Shown: positions 1-4,705, numbered from the stretch's first letter. The stretch is DNA of 5,684 nucleotides from URNF01 sp045634325 (GCA_045634325.1 JAZRAA010000038.1:1-5684); one strand, 5' to 3'. Made by a program: numbers and translations. Notes: generated by a model from the sequence alone, not told the origin.

Positions 1-100
1 ATATGGGCAGACAGGCCAGCGCGGTACAGTGGGAGGCGTTAAGATATTCCAACTCCACAAGGTCGCGGAGGTATTCTTGCGCGGTTCGCATGTTGTTCAC
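1..100 (-). CDS. Unidentified protein, N-terminal fragment (cut by left window edge)
   Basis: Thirty-three codons are visible before the left edge, reading VNNMRTAQEYLRDLVELEYL and continuing with a small, Cys- and Ala-containing stretch. I do not recognise the family. I chose the GTG at 98-100 because a GGAG (109-112) lies 8 bases upstream. The in-frame ATG at 89-91 is the alternative but sits 17 bases from that GGAG. The bases GTGAACAAC occur twice in tandem here, so two in-frame GTG codons precede the ATG. The gene begins 23 bases after the antirepressor stop on the same strand and is probably the third gene of the RHH1-antirepressor transcript. The visible part looks helical and has no signal peptide. 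The start codon is uncertain and the function unknown. Confidence 0.5.
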   Translation of the reverse strand, partial: MNNMRTAQEYLRDLVELEYLNASHCTALACLPI

Positions 101-123
101 GTTGTTCACTCCGTTCCGCGTAA

Positions 124-951
124 TCAGGACGCCAGCCTGTCAACTTTTGCCGTGATTCCGCGCTCCGTCAGAATGTCGTGAATCATGAGACGGCCTTTCT
201 GCGTCCACTGCGTGTGCAGTTTCGCGTCCGGCGTTCCGTTGGCGCGGACAATCGGAATCGTGACGGACTTTGTATAGCCGTTTCCGGCGTATGCCGTGTA
301 GAGAATCCACTGCCCGTTGACCTTGTGCTGTACGCCTTCTTCATGCAGAATCTTATTCAGCTTCTGTGCGGACAGGTCATAGTCGGCGGCGATTTGCGTC
401 GTGGTCAGCGTTCCCGTGCTCGAAAGAATCTGCTCGTAGTAGGTTTTCACGGGTTCAAACGCCGCGATTTCCGCCGTCAATGCGGCGTTGCTTTCGGTCA
501 GTTGCGCGTTGGCGGCTTGCAATGCCGCTTTCTGTTCCCGTTCCGCTTTCAGTTCCTGCGCCAGACGAATGAGCGTATCAGGATTGAGCAACGCCGCTTC
601 TAGCGCCTCCTGCGTCATGTAGGCTCCGTGCTTGCGAATAGACGGAATAACCTCATCCGCCACCCACGCCTGAAACTTTTCTGCCGCCGGGTTTTTCGCC
701 TTCATTGCCAGACGGTAGAAGATGTTTTCCGGGATATAAGCGGGTCTTTCGCCACTCGTGGCGAAAACGCCAAAGTCTTTGAGGTACTTGTCAACACGTG
801 CCCAGCGGACGTATTCAACGCCGTTTTTTGTATCCGTGAACCCAAGCCCACGAACCGCCTGTTCAAGATTCAGGTGTGCAATGCCGCCTTCCCCGTATCC
901 GTCCAAACCGCCGATATTGACGATAGTCGGACGCATAGTCAATTCGTTCAT
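124..951 (-). CDS. Phage antirepressor, BRO-N domain plus KilAC domain
   Basis: 275 residues with the classic two-domain layout of phage antirepressors. The N-terminal part (about 25-112) reads as a BRO-N type DNA-binding domain, with hallmarks YIPENIFYRLAMKAKN (72-87) and FQAWVADEVIPSIRKHGAYM (93-112). A charged, Ala/Gln/Glu-rich helical linker, probably coiled coil, spans about 124-165. The rest (about 168-262) matches KilAC, with a helix-turn-helix-like stretch TTTQIAADYDLSAQKLNKIL at 183-202. Such proteins bind or titrate a phage repressor and switch lytic or transfer genes on; the partner here is not identified. The start is ATG at 949-951, because GGAGG (960-964) is 8 bases upstream. 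A 68-codon in-frame extension upstream runs through the leader, lacks a ribosome site and overlaps the RHH1 gene, so I reject it. It is co-directional with RHH1 and about 100 bases downstream of it. Confidence 0.92.
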   Translation of the reverse strand: MNELTMRPTIVNIGGLDGYGEGGIAHLNLEQAVRGLGFTDTKNGVEYVRWARVDKYLKDFGVFATSGERPAYIPENIFYRLAMKAKNPAAEKFQAWVADEVIPSIRKHGAYMTQEALEAALLNPDTLIRLAQELKAEREQKAALQAANAQLTESNAALTAEIAAFEPVKTYYEQILSSTGTLTTTQIAADYDLSAQKLNKILHEEGVQHKVNGQWILYTAYAGNGYTKSVTIPIVRANGTPDAKLHTQWTQKGRLMIHDILTERGITAKVDRLAS

Positions 952-1052
952 ATGATTAACCTCCAAAATTACAAAAATCCCTTGCAATCTCAGAGAGCGC
1001 GTGTTAAAATATCGACAGCGCCCTCCGGGACGCGCTTGCACGGGTTTCGGCG
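952..1052 (-). other. Structured leader between RHH1 and the antirepressor
   Basis: The 101 bases between the two genes hold competing hairpins on the minus strand. GCGC occurs three times (about 1030-1035, 1017-1021 and 997-1000). The first can pair with the second (AGCGC against GCGCT, with an inner CC/GG), or the second with the third, where GCGCTGT faces ACA-c-GCGC around an A/T-rich loop. Just upstream of the antirepressor GGAGG, ATTGCAA and TTGTAAT (968-974 with 982-988) form a seven-pair hairpin in RNA with one G-U pair. The arrangement could tune antirepressor translation or make partial termination possible. This is inferred from base pairing by eye. No convincing promoter was seen inside the gap. 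Confidence 0.35.
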
Positions 1053-1250
1053 TCACTTTGTCACGGTCGCGCCGGAATCCGTGTTCTTTTCGCCTAAAAG
1101 AAGCAAAACCCCTTTTCTGATTGCCTCGCCTTTGGTAATCCCGCATTCGCGGCAATACTTCAACAGGCGTTCGTGCGTTTTGGCGTCAAGCCTTACGCCT
1201 TCCCGGATGTTGATAGGGTTTTCGACTTTTGGCCTTCCCATTTTGCCCAT
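1053..1250 (-). CDS. Small ribbon-helix-helix regulator (RHH1)
   Basis: 65-residue protein starting MGKMGRPKVENP. It has the CopG/Arc-type RHH pattern: a basic GRPK arm, a beta-strand EGVRLDAKT, helix A (THERLLKYCRECG), the turn ITKGEAI and helix B (RKGVLLLL), then a polar tail. RHH proteins dimerise through the paired strands and bind palindromic operators, usually as autorepressors. The start is ATG at 1248-1250, with AGGAGG (1258-1263) 7 bases upstream. A longer in-frame start at 1277 would translate the ribosome site and lie in the -10 region, so it is rejected. The gene sits directly behind a consensus promoter whose -10 box is inside a 29-base palindrome, which suggests self-repression. 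It precedes the antirepressor, so it probably controls that gene too. An antitoxin role is possible, but no toxin is seen beside it. Confidence 0.85.
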   Translation of the reverse strand: MGKMGRPKVENPINIREGVRLDAKTHERLLKYCRECGITKGEAIRKGVLLLLGEKNTDSGATVTK

Positions 1251-1268
1251 TGTTACGCCTCCTTTTTG

Positions 1269-1297
1269 AGCCGACATAATTATACTTTATGTTGGCT
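1269..1297. promoter_or_regulatory. Palindromic operator over the RHH1 -10 box
   Basis: Two 11-base arms, AGCCGACATAA (1269-1279) and TTATGTTGGCT (1287-1297), are inverted repeats with one mismatch around a 7-base centre. The palindrome covers the -10 box (1279-1284) and the start of transcription of the RHH1 promoter, so occupancy should block it. The natural ligand is the RHH1 protein encoded immediately downstream (inference). Further AGCC-type half sites occur at about 1306-1310 and 1324-1327. Confidence 0.65.
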
Positions 1298-1307
1298 TAA
1301 TTGTCAA
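1279..1307 (-). promoter_or_regulatory. Consensus sigma-A promoter of RHH1-antirepressor
   Basis: On the minus strand the -35 box is TTGACA (1302-1307) and the -10 box is TATAAT (1279-1284), both perfect, with the ideal 17-base spacer. Transcription should begin near 1272, giving a leader of about 20 bases before the RHH1 ATG. So strong a promoter on a regulator/antirepressor pair implies tight repression, consistent with the palindrome across its -10 box. Confidence 0.85.
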
Positions 1308-1310
1308 GCC

Positions 1311-1324
1311 TTTTTTGCAAAAAA
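1311..1324. repeat. Perfect AT palindrome between divergent promoters
   Basis: TTTTTTGCAAAAAA is a 14-base perfect palindrome in the 41-base space between the two -35 boxes (1302-1307 minus, 1349-1354 plus). It could be a rigid or bent A-tract, an UP-type element for either promoter, or a regulator site. The sequence alone does not say which. Confidence 0.4.
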
Positions 1325-1348
1325 GCCAAACTTTTTCGCGTCAATCTC

Positions 1349-1376
1349 TTGACATTTCCTGTTTTTGTGGTACAAT
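1349..1376 (+). promoter_or_regulatory. Extended -10 promoter firing rightward
   Basis: A perfect -35 box TTGACA (1349-1354), a 16-base spacer and a -10 box TACAAT (1371-1376) preceded by TGG, which supplies the extended -10 TG element. The upstream flank is A/T-rich. The expected start is the A near 1383. There is no protein gene with a ribosome site downstream on this strand. The transcript meets a terminator-like hairpin after about 110 bases, which is why I read this as a small-RNA promoter. It diverges from the RHH1 promoter, with the two -35 boxes 41 bases apart. Confidence 0.75.
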
Positions 1377-1382
1377 TAGCGC

Positions 1383-1500
1383 ATTATTCCCGCCGCACGA
1401 AAAATTCTGTTGCGTCCGCGCAATGGGAAGCAAGGCGAACGCTTTGACGTGTCCAAGGGCAGGAGGGATTGGACGCCCCGCCGAAAGGCGGGGCTTTGTT
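1383..1500 (+). ncRNA. Candidate structured small RNA, about 118 nt, family not recognised
   Basis: The stretch from the predicted start to the T-run folds almost entirely into four consecutive hairpins. Hairpin 1: TTCCC (1387-1391) with GGGAA (1425-1429), enclosing CGCACG (1394-1399) paired to CGT-cc-GCG (1413-1420). Hairpin 2: CAAGGC with GCTTTG (1431-1446), loop GAAC, one G-U pair. Hairpin 3: GTCCAA (1451-1456) with TTGGAC (1469-1474), whose 12-base loop contains AGGAGGG. Hairpin 4: the GAAA-capped terminator stem at 1475-1494. No plausible reading frame exists: AGGAGG is followed by TTG after only 2 bases, and the ATG at 1423 lacks a ribosome site. An exposed AGGAGG loop resembles a Shine-Dalgarno sequence or the GGA motifs bound by CsrA-like proteins. 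I see no CCUCC tract that would pair with the antirepressor ribosome site in the manner of the P1 c4 RNA. The promoter and structure are seen; the function is unknown. Confidence 0.55.
1475..1500 (+). terminator. Rho-independent-like terminator of the small RNA
   Basis: GCCCCGCC (1475-1482) and GGCGGGGC (1487-1494) form a perfect eight-pair stem with a GAAA tetraloop, followed by TTTGTT. The T-run is short and interrupted, so termination may be incomplete. On the minus strand the stem lies just past the stop codon of the last operon gene (1506) and is preceded by AACAAA, but no T-run follows it in that direction. Confidence 0.6.
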
Positions 1501-1505
1501 GCGCC

Positions 1506-1853
1506 CTATTTGCTAGGCCGGAATCCGAGGGCTTTCAAGAGGCGCATTTCGTCGTGCACATACTGGTCGAACGTGCGGACAATCCAGCGTTCGCCTTGCG
1601 CTTTGCTCATCTTGCTAAGGTTGTTCAAGGCCTTTGTCGCGCCTCCGGCGTAACCGCGACTGCAAATGTAGCGGCAGTATTCCCACAGGACGCCTTGACA
1701 TTGGGGCGTCGGTTCCTGAATCCACGTTTGATAGGCAATGAGTATCACCCCGCGCATAGACAGCATGGTTTCAGGTTTCCCGTCAATTTCTCTTACGCAG
1801 GTATCGGACGGGTCAAGGCGCTTCACCTTGCGTTCAAATTCGTCATATTCCAT
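1506..1853 (-). CDS. Unknown 115-residue protein, last gene of the leftward operon
   Basis: The protein starts MEYDEFERKVKRLDPSDTC and appears mainly helical, with a central stretch of hydrophobic and aromatic residues (GVILIAYQTWI) and several cysteines. I do not recognise the family. The start is ATG at 1851-1853. Its ribosome site GGAGG (1861-1865) lies inside the last codons of the preceding DUF3560-like gene, whose TAA stop (1856-1858) is only 2 bases before this ATG. The two are therefore almost certainly translationally coupled. A longer in-frame start at 1925 would overlap the upstream gene by about 70 bases and lacks a site of its own. The context GGAGGTGTAACTATG resembles the RHH1 start GGAGGCGTAACAATG. 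The gene ends 6 bases beyond the terminator hairpin of the opposing small RNA. Confidence 0.78.
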   Translation of the reverse strand: MEYDEFERKVKRLDPSDTCVREIDGKPETMLSMRGVILIAYQTWIQEPTPQCQGVLWEYCRYICSRGYAGGATKALNNLSKMSKAQGERWIVRTFDQYVHDEMRLLKALGFRPSK

Positions 1854-1855
1854 AG

Positions 1856-2839
1856 TTACACCTCCACGGGCGGGATAATCCGCTTTGCCACATACACGGC
1901 GTTGTCGGTCAGTTGCCGTTGCCACGCTCCGACGGAACGCGCCCAGCGGAACCCATGACTTTTCAGGGCGGCGCGGGTATCATCGTCCGGCATACTGTCA
2001 AAAAAGATTTGCAGGCGGTTTTCGGAAACGTTGGCGTCAACCTCTCCGCCGTCAAACTTCCAGCCTTCTGGGGCGGGAGAGGCGGCGCGGCGTTCCAATT
2101 CGGCGATACGTTCCCGGACGCGCTTCATATTTCCGTTGTTGTTCGTCAGCTCGTAAGGCGGGAACGGGATACCGACATACCACCCACGCGCCCATTGCTT
2201 TTCAATTTCCACCTGTACGCCGCTTGCAAGTCCGGGGCAACCGTCAAGCGTCTTGTTTTTGCGATAGAACGCATTGACGGCTTTCATGAAAGCCTGTTTT
2301 TCTTGCATGGCGTCAAGTTTCGCTTTCAGCTTATCCAGCGCGGCGGGGTCATCGCTGGAAATCGCCGTGTTGCTTTCTGCGGCTTCGGCGCGTCGCTCAT
2401 AATGCGCGGCTTTCTGGTCGTGCGCTATGCCGCGCTCCATTGCGGCGATAGACTTTTCCCGCAAGCGGGGCAAAGCGGGACACCCTGTAATATTGGGCTG
2501 TCCGAAAGGAATGTCCTTTACAAGCTCATGCGCCCGTTTGTGCTCCGCGCTTGCGGCGGCGGCTTCCCGTTCCGCTTTCTCGCTCAGGCGGTCGATACGC
2601 GCTTGACGGCGTTCTCCGTAGTCGGCGCGGCCTGTCCATCCCGGCGCGTTATTCGCCTTGATAAGCTCATAGGCGGCGATTTCCGCGTCCGTCAGTTCGC
2701 GGTCATAGTCGATATATCCCCACGCCTCGCAACCGCATTCGGGAATATATGTCCGCTCGTCAAAGTTGTGGATTCCCGACGCTCCACGATTCGGGAACGT
2801 CCCCGGCGCAACAGGGCGCATTTTGCTGTAGTATCGCAT
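1856..2839 (-). CDS. DUF3560-like mobile-element protein, three modules
   Basis: 327 residues. Module 1 (about 1-62) begins MRYYSKMRPVAPGTFP, continues with AWGYIDYD and ends in a short helix; I recall similar openings in other clostridial mobile-element proteins. Module 2 (about 75-200) fits DUF3560: a charged helical run, then KDIPFGQPNITG, an Arg/Ala-rich helix ending HYERRAEAAE, and SNTAISSDDPAALDKLKAKL (156-175), then FYRKNKTLDGCPGL. DUF3560 is uncharacterised and common on plasmids and phages. As I recall, the family carries GHHSE after the IPFGQP segment; here that place reads GCPAL. Module 3 (about 259-321) is a compact domain with RLQIFFDSMPDDDTRAALKS (275-294), then GFRWARSVGAWQRQL. 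The start is ATG at 2837-2839, with AAAGGA (2850-2855) 10 bases upstream. The product is probably cytoplasmic; the function is unknown. Confidence 0.85.
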   Translation of the reverse strand: MRYYSKMRPVAPGTFPNRGASGIHNFDERTYIPECGCEAWGYIDYDRELTDAEIAAYELIKANNAPGWTGRADYGERRQARIDRLSEKAEREAAAASAEHKRAHELVKDIPFGQPNITGCPALPRLREKSIAAMERGIAHDQKAAHYERRAEAAESNTAISSDDPAALDKLKAKLDAMQEKQAFMKAVNAFYRKNKTLDGCPGLASGVQVEIEKQWARGWYVGIPFPPYELTNNNGNMKRVRERIAELERRAASPAPEGWKFDGGEVDANVSENRLQIFFDSMPDDDTRAALKSHGFRWARSVGAWQRQLTDNAVYVAKRIIPPVEV

Positions 2840-2886
2840 TATGATGTTATCCTTTCTGCCCTCGTAACCTCCGGGGCGGGTCGCTG
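2840..2886 (-). other. Intercistronic gap with repeated translation-start element
   Basis: 47 bases with a weak GCCC/GGGC stem (2858-2861 with 2874-2877) and the AAAGGA ribosome site. The plus-strand bases CATTATGATGTT then ATCCTTTCTGCC (2837-2860) are nearly the same as 3091-3116, apart from one substitution and a two-base insertion. This suggests duplication of the initiation region between neighbouring genes. Confidence 0.5.
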
Positions 2887-3096
2887 TCAGCCCTTGAAAT
2901 AGTCGATAACGTCTACGAGAAAGTCAAGCTCTAAGCCTAATTCCTCATACATCATATCCGTTACGGCGTCCATGTCGGCGGCTTCTACCGCTTCCAGAAA
3001 CATTTCCCGCACGTTTTGAAGAATGTCCCCCGCCTCGTCAAGCGTGCAGTCGTTGTGTACCGCGACATGGCGCAGTATCTGCTCTTTCGTCATCAT
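2887..3096 (-). CDS. Small acidic helical protein, 69 residues, function unknown
   Basis: It starts MMTKEQILRHVAVHNDCTLD and is strongly acidic and helical, ending in LELDFLVDVIDYFKG. I recall similar small acidic proteins in clostridial plasmids and phages, but I cannot name a family. The first of two adjacent ATG codons (3094-3096) is chosen, because AAAGGA (3106-3111) lies 9 bases upstream. The second ATG would be 12 bases away. Its initiation region is almost a copy of that of the next gene: ATCCTTTCTGCC (plus strand) is shared exactly at 3105-3116 and 2849-2860. It could be a small protein-binding inhibitor or DNA mimic given its charge, but that is speculation. Confidence 0.75.
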   Translation of the reverse strand: MMTKEQILRHVAVHNDCTLDEAGDILQNVREMFLEAVEAADMDAVTDMMYEELGLELDFLVDVIDYFKG

Positions 3097-3147
3097 GATG
3101 TTTCATCCTTTCTGCCGCCACTTAACGGGGCGGCTTGCGTCGTGGAA
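3097..3147 (-). other. Intercistronic hairpin gap
   Basis: GCCGCC (3114-3119) and GGCGGC (3129-3134) form a perfect six-pair stem with a nine-base loop containing TTAAC. The stem lies immediately before the ribosome site on the minus strand. It has no T-run, so it is not a classic terminator. Confidence 0.5.
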
Positions 3148-3351
3148 TCAAACATAGATTTCCACAAGGTTTTCTACGTTATCGTCCCTGTCGGGGAGAT
3201 ACCAGCGCTCGATTTCATCATCAAGCAGATATTCGTCAATCTGCTCTCCGGGTTCCCCGTCAAATGCCACATAGTTGCAGAAAGACCGCGTAATCTTCAC
3301 GCGAAAGTAGCGCAGATTTTCGCATTTGCGGAAAAGCTCTCTTACGGTCAT
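3148..3351 (-). CDS. Small protein, 67 residues, TVREL-type accessory family
   Basis: It starts MTVRELFRKCENLRYFRVKI and ends with an acidic stretch containing IERWYLPDRDDNVENLVEIY (47-66). The opening TVREL followed by a strand-like segment and a terminal WY...IYV pattern resembles short orphan proteins common in clostridial mobile elements, of which the protein at 4459 (TVKELMDILEGFDPD) may be a distant cousin. No catalytic or DNA-binding motif is visible. The start is ATG at 3349-3351, with AAAGGA (3361-3366) 9 bases upstream. It lies in the middle of the leftward operon, with hairpin-containing gaps of 51 and 53 bases on either side. Confidence 0.75.
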   Translation of the reverse strand: MTVRELFRKCENLRYFRVKITRSFCNYVAFDGEPGEQIDEYLLDDEIERWYLPDRDDNVENLVEIYV

Positions 3352-3404
3352 TTTTTGGTTTCCTTTCCGCGCCGTCCGGTTAAGGGCGGCGGCTCCATGC
3401 GTGA
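3352..3404 (-). other. Intercistronic hairpin gap
   Basis: CGCCGTCC (3370-3377) and GGGCGGCG (3384-3391) face each other around GGTTAA; the minus-strand RNA has one C-A mismatch in the stem. The layout (stem, TTAA loop, GGAAAGGA ribosome site, nine-base spacer, ATG) matches the gap at 3097-3147. Confidence 0.5.
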
Positions 3405-3929
3405 TTACTTCCAGTCCGCGCCCATGTATTCCGGGAGATTGTGCACAATGAACGCCGCGAAATTGCTTTCAAACTCTCTCATCGCCTTGAAAAGCGGAGA
3501 CGTATAGGTCGCGTCCTCATCGCACTGGTAGCAGAAAAACTGCGCCGTCTTGTACATCTGGAAATGCGCGGGAGTGATTTTCCAGTGTCCGCGCCGATAG
3601 TTCCCGCGCTCATCCGGCTCGCCGCAATCCCATTCGGGGCGGAGTTTCTCGCCGCCGTTGGGCGCGTATCGGTCATCGTCATCCGTGAAGGGTTCGCAGT
3701 CCACGCCGTACCTCCCCGCATAAGCGTTGAAGTTCATGTCGCGCAGGGCATAGTAGACTTTATCCGGCTTGCAATAGCCGTATTCGTCGCAGGCTTCGGC
3801 GTCTTTCAGAGCCGCCAAAAGCGTTTCGGGAACGATATAACCATATTGTTCCCGGCGGCTGTTCCCGCACATGGCGATAAATTCCGCAAGTTTCGCGGTA
3901 TTGGCGTGGGCTTGAATCATGCAAGACAT
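3405..3929 (-). CDS. Conserved mobile-element protein of unknown function, 174 residues
   Basis: It starts MSCMIQAHANTAKLAEFIAM. A tyrosine-rich N-terminal half contains VYYALRDMNFNAYAGRYG (58-75). A polar acidic middle (about 80-115) follows. The C-terminal half has the run MYKTAQFFCYQCDEDATYTS (125-144), then LFKAMREFESNFAAFIVHNL (146-165) and PEYMGADW. I recall orphan proteins of clostridial plasmids and phages with the same two signatures (AYxGRY early; YQCxE ... LPEYxxAxW late), without a known activity. There are several cysteines but no clear zinc-ribbon spacing. The start is ATG at 3927-3929, with GGGAGG (3938-3943) 8 bases upstream. A second ATG 9 bases inside is less well placed. 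It follows a 120-base gap, the longest inside the operon. Confidence 0.8.
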   Translation of the reverse strand: MSCMIQAHANTAKLAEFIAMCGNSRREQYGYIVPETLLAALKDAEACDEYGYCKPDKVYYALRDMNFNAYAGRYGVDCEPFTDDDDRYAPNGGEKLRPEWDCGEPDERGNYRRGHWKITPAHFQMYKTAQFFCYQCDEDATYTSPLFKAMREFESNFAAFIVHNLPEYMGADWK

Positions 3930-4049
3930 TTCTAAATCCTCCCTTGCTTTTCCGGCGGGAAGGCGCTATACTGTAGCCGCCTTCCCTGTGGGTTGGTGTG
4001 GGTCTCATATCCGGGGGCTTTGGTCGGCGTTCCGGGTATGGGGCTTTCT
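3930..4049 (-). other. 120-base intergenic gap with strong hairpin
   Basis: No gene is supported here. GGGAAGGCG (3957-3965) and CGCCTTCCC (3978-3986) form a perfect nine-pair stem that can be extended by CTA/TAG across a single bulged base (3977), leaving a five-base loop. It lies 14 bases upstream of the ribosome site of the next leftward gene. It lacks a T-run on either strand, so it looks like an mRNA-stabilising or processing element rather than a terminator. Two GGGGCTTT copies on the plus strand (4014-4021, 4040-4047) follow the stop codon of the upstream gene. They match the 3' flank of the hairpins at 1475 and 4679. Confidence 0.5.
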
Positions 4050-4412
4050 TTATACGGCGTACATGGGGCGGCTTGCGCGTTCCGGCGCGTCATCGCCTTG
4101 CAATTCGGAAAGTATCCCGATAAGCGGCATATAGTCCGCTTCGTTGTAATTGCAGGGCGGCGCGTCCTCAATAAAGTTACGGTAGTACAGAGCCGCGCTG
4201 TAAATGGTGTTGTCGATAGCAGTCCATCCGCCGCCGTTGGCGTTCAAGGCGTACAAGGCCTCAATGATTAAATCGGCGTCATGCGGCGTCAGAATGCGGT
4301 TGAGTTGCAGATAGGTATGGTACTCCTTGACGGCATTCGTCAGCGCGTATTTCTCCTCATCGGTCAAGAGGCAAAGAGTGGAAGTCTGCCCCGCTTTGTA
4401 TCTGATTTCCAT
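4050..4412 (-). CDS. Unknown protein, 120 residues
   Basis: It starts MEIRYKAGQTSTLCLLTDEE and reads as a mostly helical soluble protein with tyrosine-rich segments (EYHTYLQLNRIL; YSAALYYRNFIEDAPPCNYN). The tail is unstructured and ends RPMYAV. I do not recognise it. The start is ATG at 4410-4412, with GGAG (4420-4423) 7 bases upstream and a second GGAG at about 4427-4430. An in-frame ATG at 4502 would add 30 residues but overlaps the preceding gene by 44 bases and has no ribosome site, so I reject it. It is the third gene of the leftward operon. Confidence 0.72.
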   Translation of the reverse strand: MEIRYKAGQTSTLCLLTDEEKYALTNAVKEYHTYLQLNRILTPHDADLIIEALYALNANGGGWTAIDNTIYSAALYYRNFIEDAPPCNYNEADYMPLIGILSELQGDDAPERASRPMYAV

Positions 4413-4458
4413 TTGTCTACTCCAATCTCCCCGTATCGCCGATAGGTCAGCGCGTTGC

Positions 4459-4653
4459 TTATTCGTCGAAATCCTCAAAATCCGCTTCGTCAATGCGGTC
4501 ATCCGACAAAAAGCCGTATGTGTAACCGTTGTCGTTGCGGAGATAAACGGGCTGGTCAGGGTCGAACCCTTCCAGAATGTCCATAAGCTCCTTGACGGTC
4601 AACGTAGCGTCGCACTGCGCCGGGGTATAGCTGTCGCGCCCCGTGTCAATCAA
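4459..4653 (-). CDS. Small TVKEL-type accessory protein, 64 residues, TTG start
   Basis: It starts at TTG (4651-4653) as MIDTGRDSYTPAQCDATLTV. The core KELMDILEGFDPDQPVYLRN (21-40), then DNGYTYGFLSDDRI, is a pattern I recall from many short clostridial phage and plasmid proteins. The tail is highly acidic (EADFEDFDE). No known activity. TTG is chosen because AGGAG (4661-4665) lies 7 bases upstream and no ATG is available at a sensible distance. The weak start codon may keep its level low compared with its neighbours. A GC-rich hairpin (4679-4699) sits between the upstream gene and this ribosome site. Confidence 0.75.
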   Translation of the reverse strand: MIDTGRDSYTPAQCDATLTVKELMDILEGFDPDQPVYLRNDNGYTYGFLSDDRIDEADFEDFDE

Positions 4654-4678
4654 AACAACGCTCCTATCCTTTATCCCC

Positions 4679-4705
4679 GCCCCGGCCTTGCGCCGGGGCT
4701 TTGTT
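4679..4705. repeat. GC-rich terminator-like hairpin inside the operon
   Basis: GCCCCGGC (4679-4686) and GCCGGGGC (4692-4699) form a perfect eight-pair stem with loop CTTGC, followed on the plus strand by TTTGTT. The 12 bases GGGGCTTTGTTG at 4695-4706 are identical to 1490-1501, where the same type of stem ends the candidate small RNA. No plus-strand promoter or gene precedes it here. On the minus strand it lies 13 bases before a ribosome site and lacks a T-run. It may be a partial attenuator or RNA-stability element of the operon, or a decayed terminator. Confidence 0.5.

Noticed and set aside
951..1155. In-frame N-terminal extension of the antirepressor by 68 residues
   Set aside because: It has no ribosome site, overlaps the RHH1 gene in another frame, and its Arg-rich sequence looks like translated leader. 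The ATG at 949-951 has GGAGG at ideal spacing.
1053..1250. RHH1 and antirepressor as a toxin-antitoxin pair
   Set aside because: The downstream protein is a full-length BRO-N/KilAC antirepressor, not a toxin family member, and a regulatory pair fits better.
1383..1500. Small RNA as a P1 c4-type antisense RNA of the antirepressor
   Set aside because: c4 lies upstream on the same strand and pairs with ribosome-site sequences. This RNA is divergent and has no CCUCC-like tract matching the antirepressor start. It is kept only as something to test.
1423..1653. Possible protein from the rightward promoter at 1349-1376, starting at ATG 1423
   Set aside because: It has no ribosome site, an Arg/Pro/Gly-rich composition typical of noise, and reads through the terminator hairpin and into the opposing gene.
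1913..2902. Long plus-strand open frame of 329 codons
   Set aside because: It mirrors the DUF3560-like gene on the other strand, has no ribosome site or promoter, and its protein has no recognisable domain.
4413..4502. N-terminal extension of the 120-residue gene to ATG 4502
   Set aside because: It would overlap the upstream gene by 44 bases and lacks a ribosome site; the ATG at 4410-4412 has GGAG 7 bases upstream.
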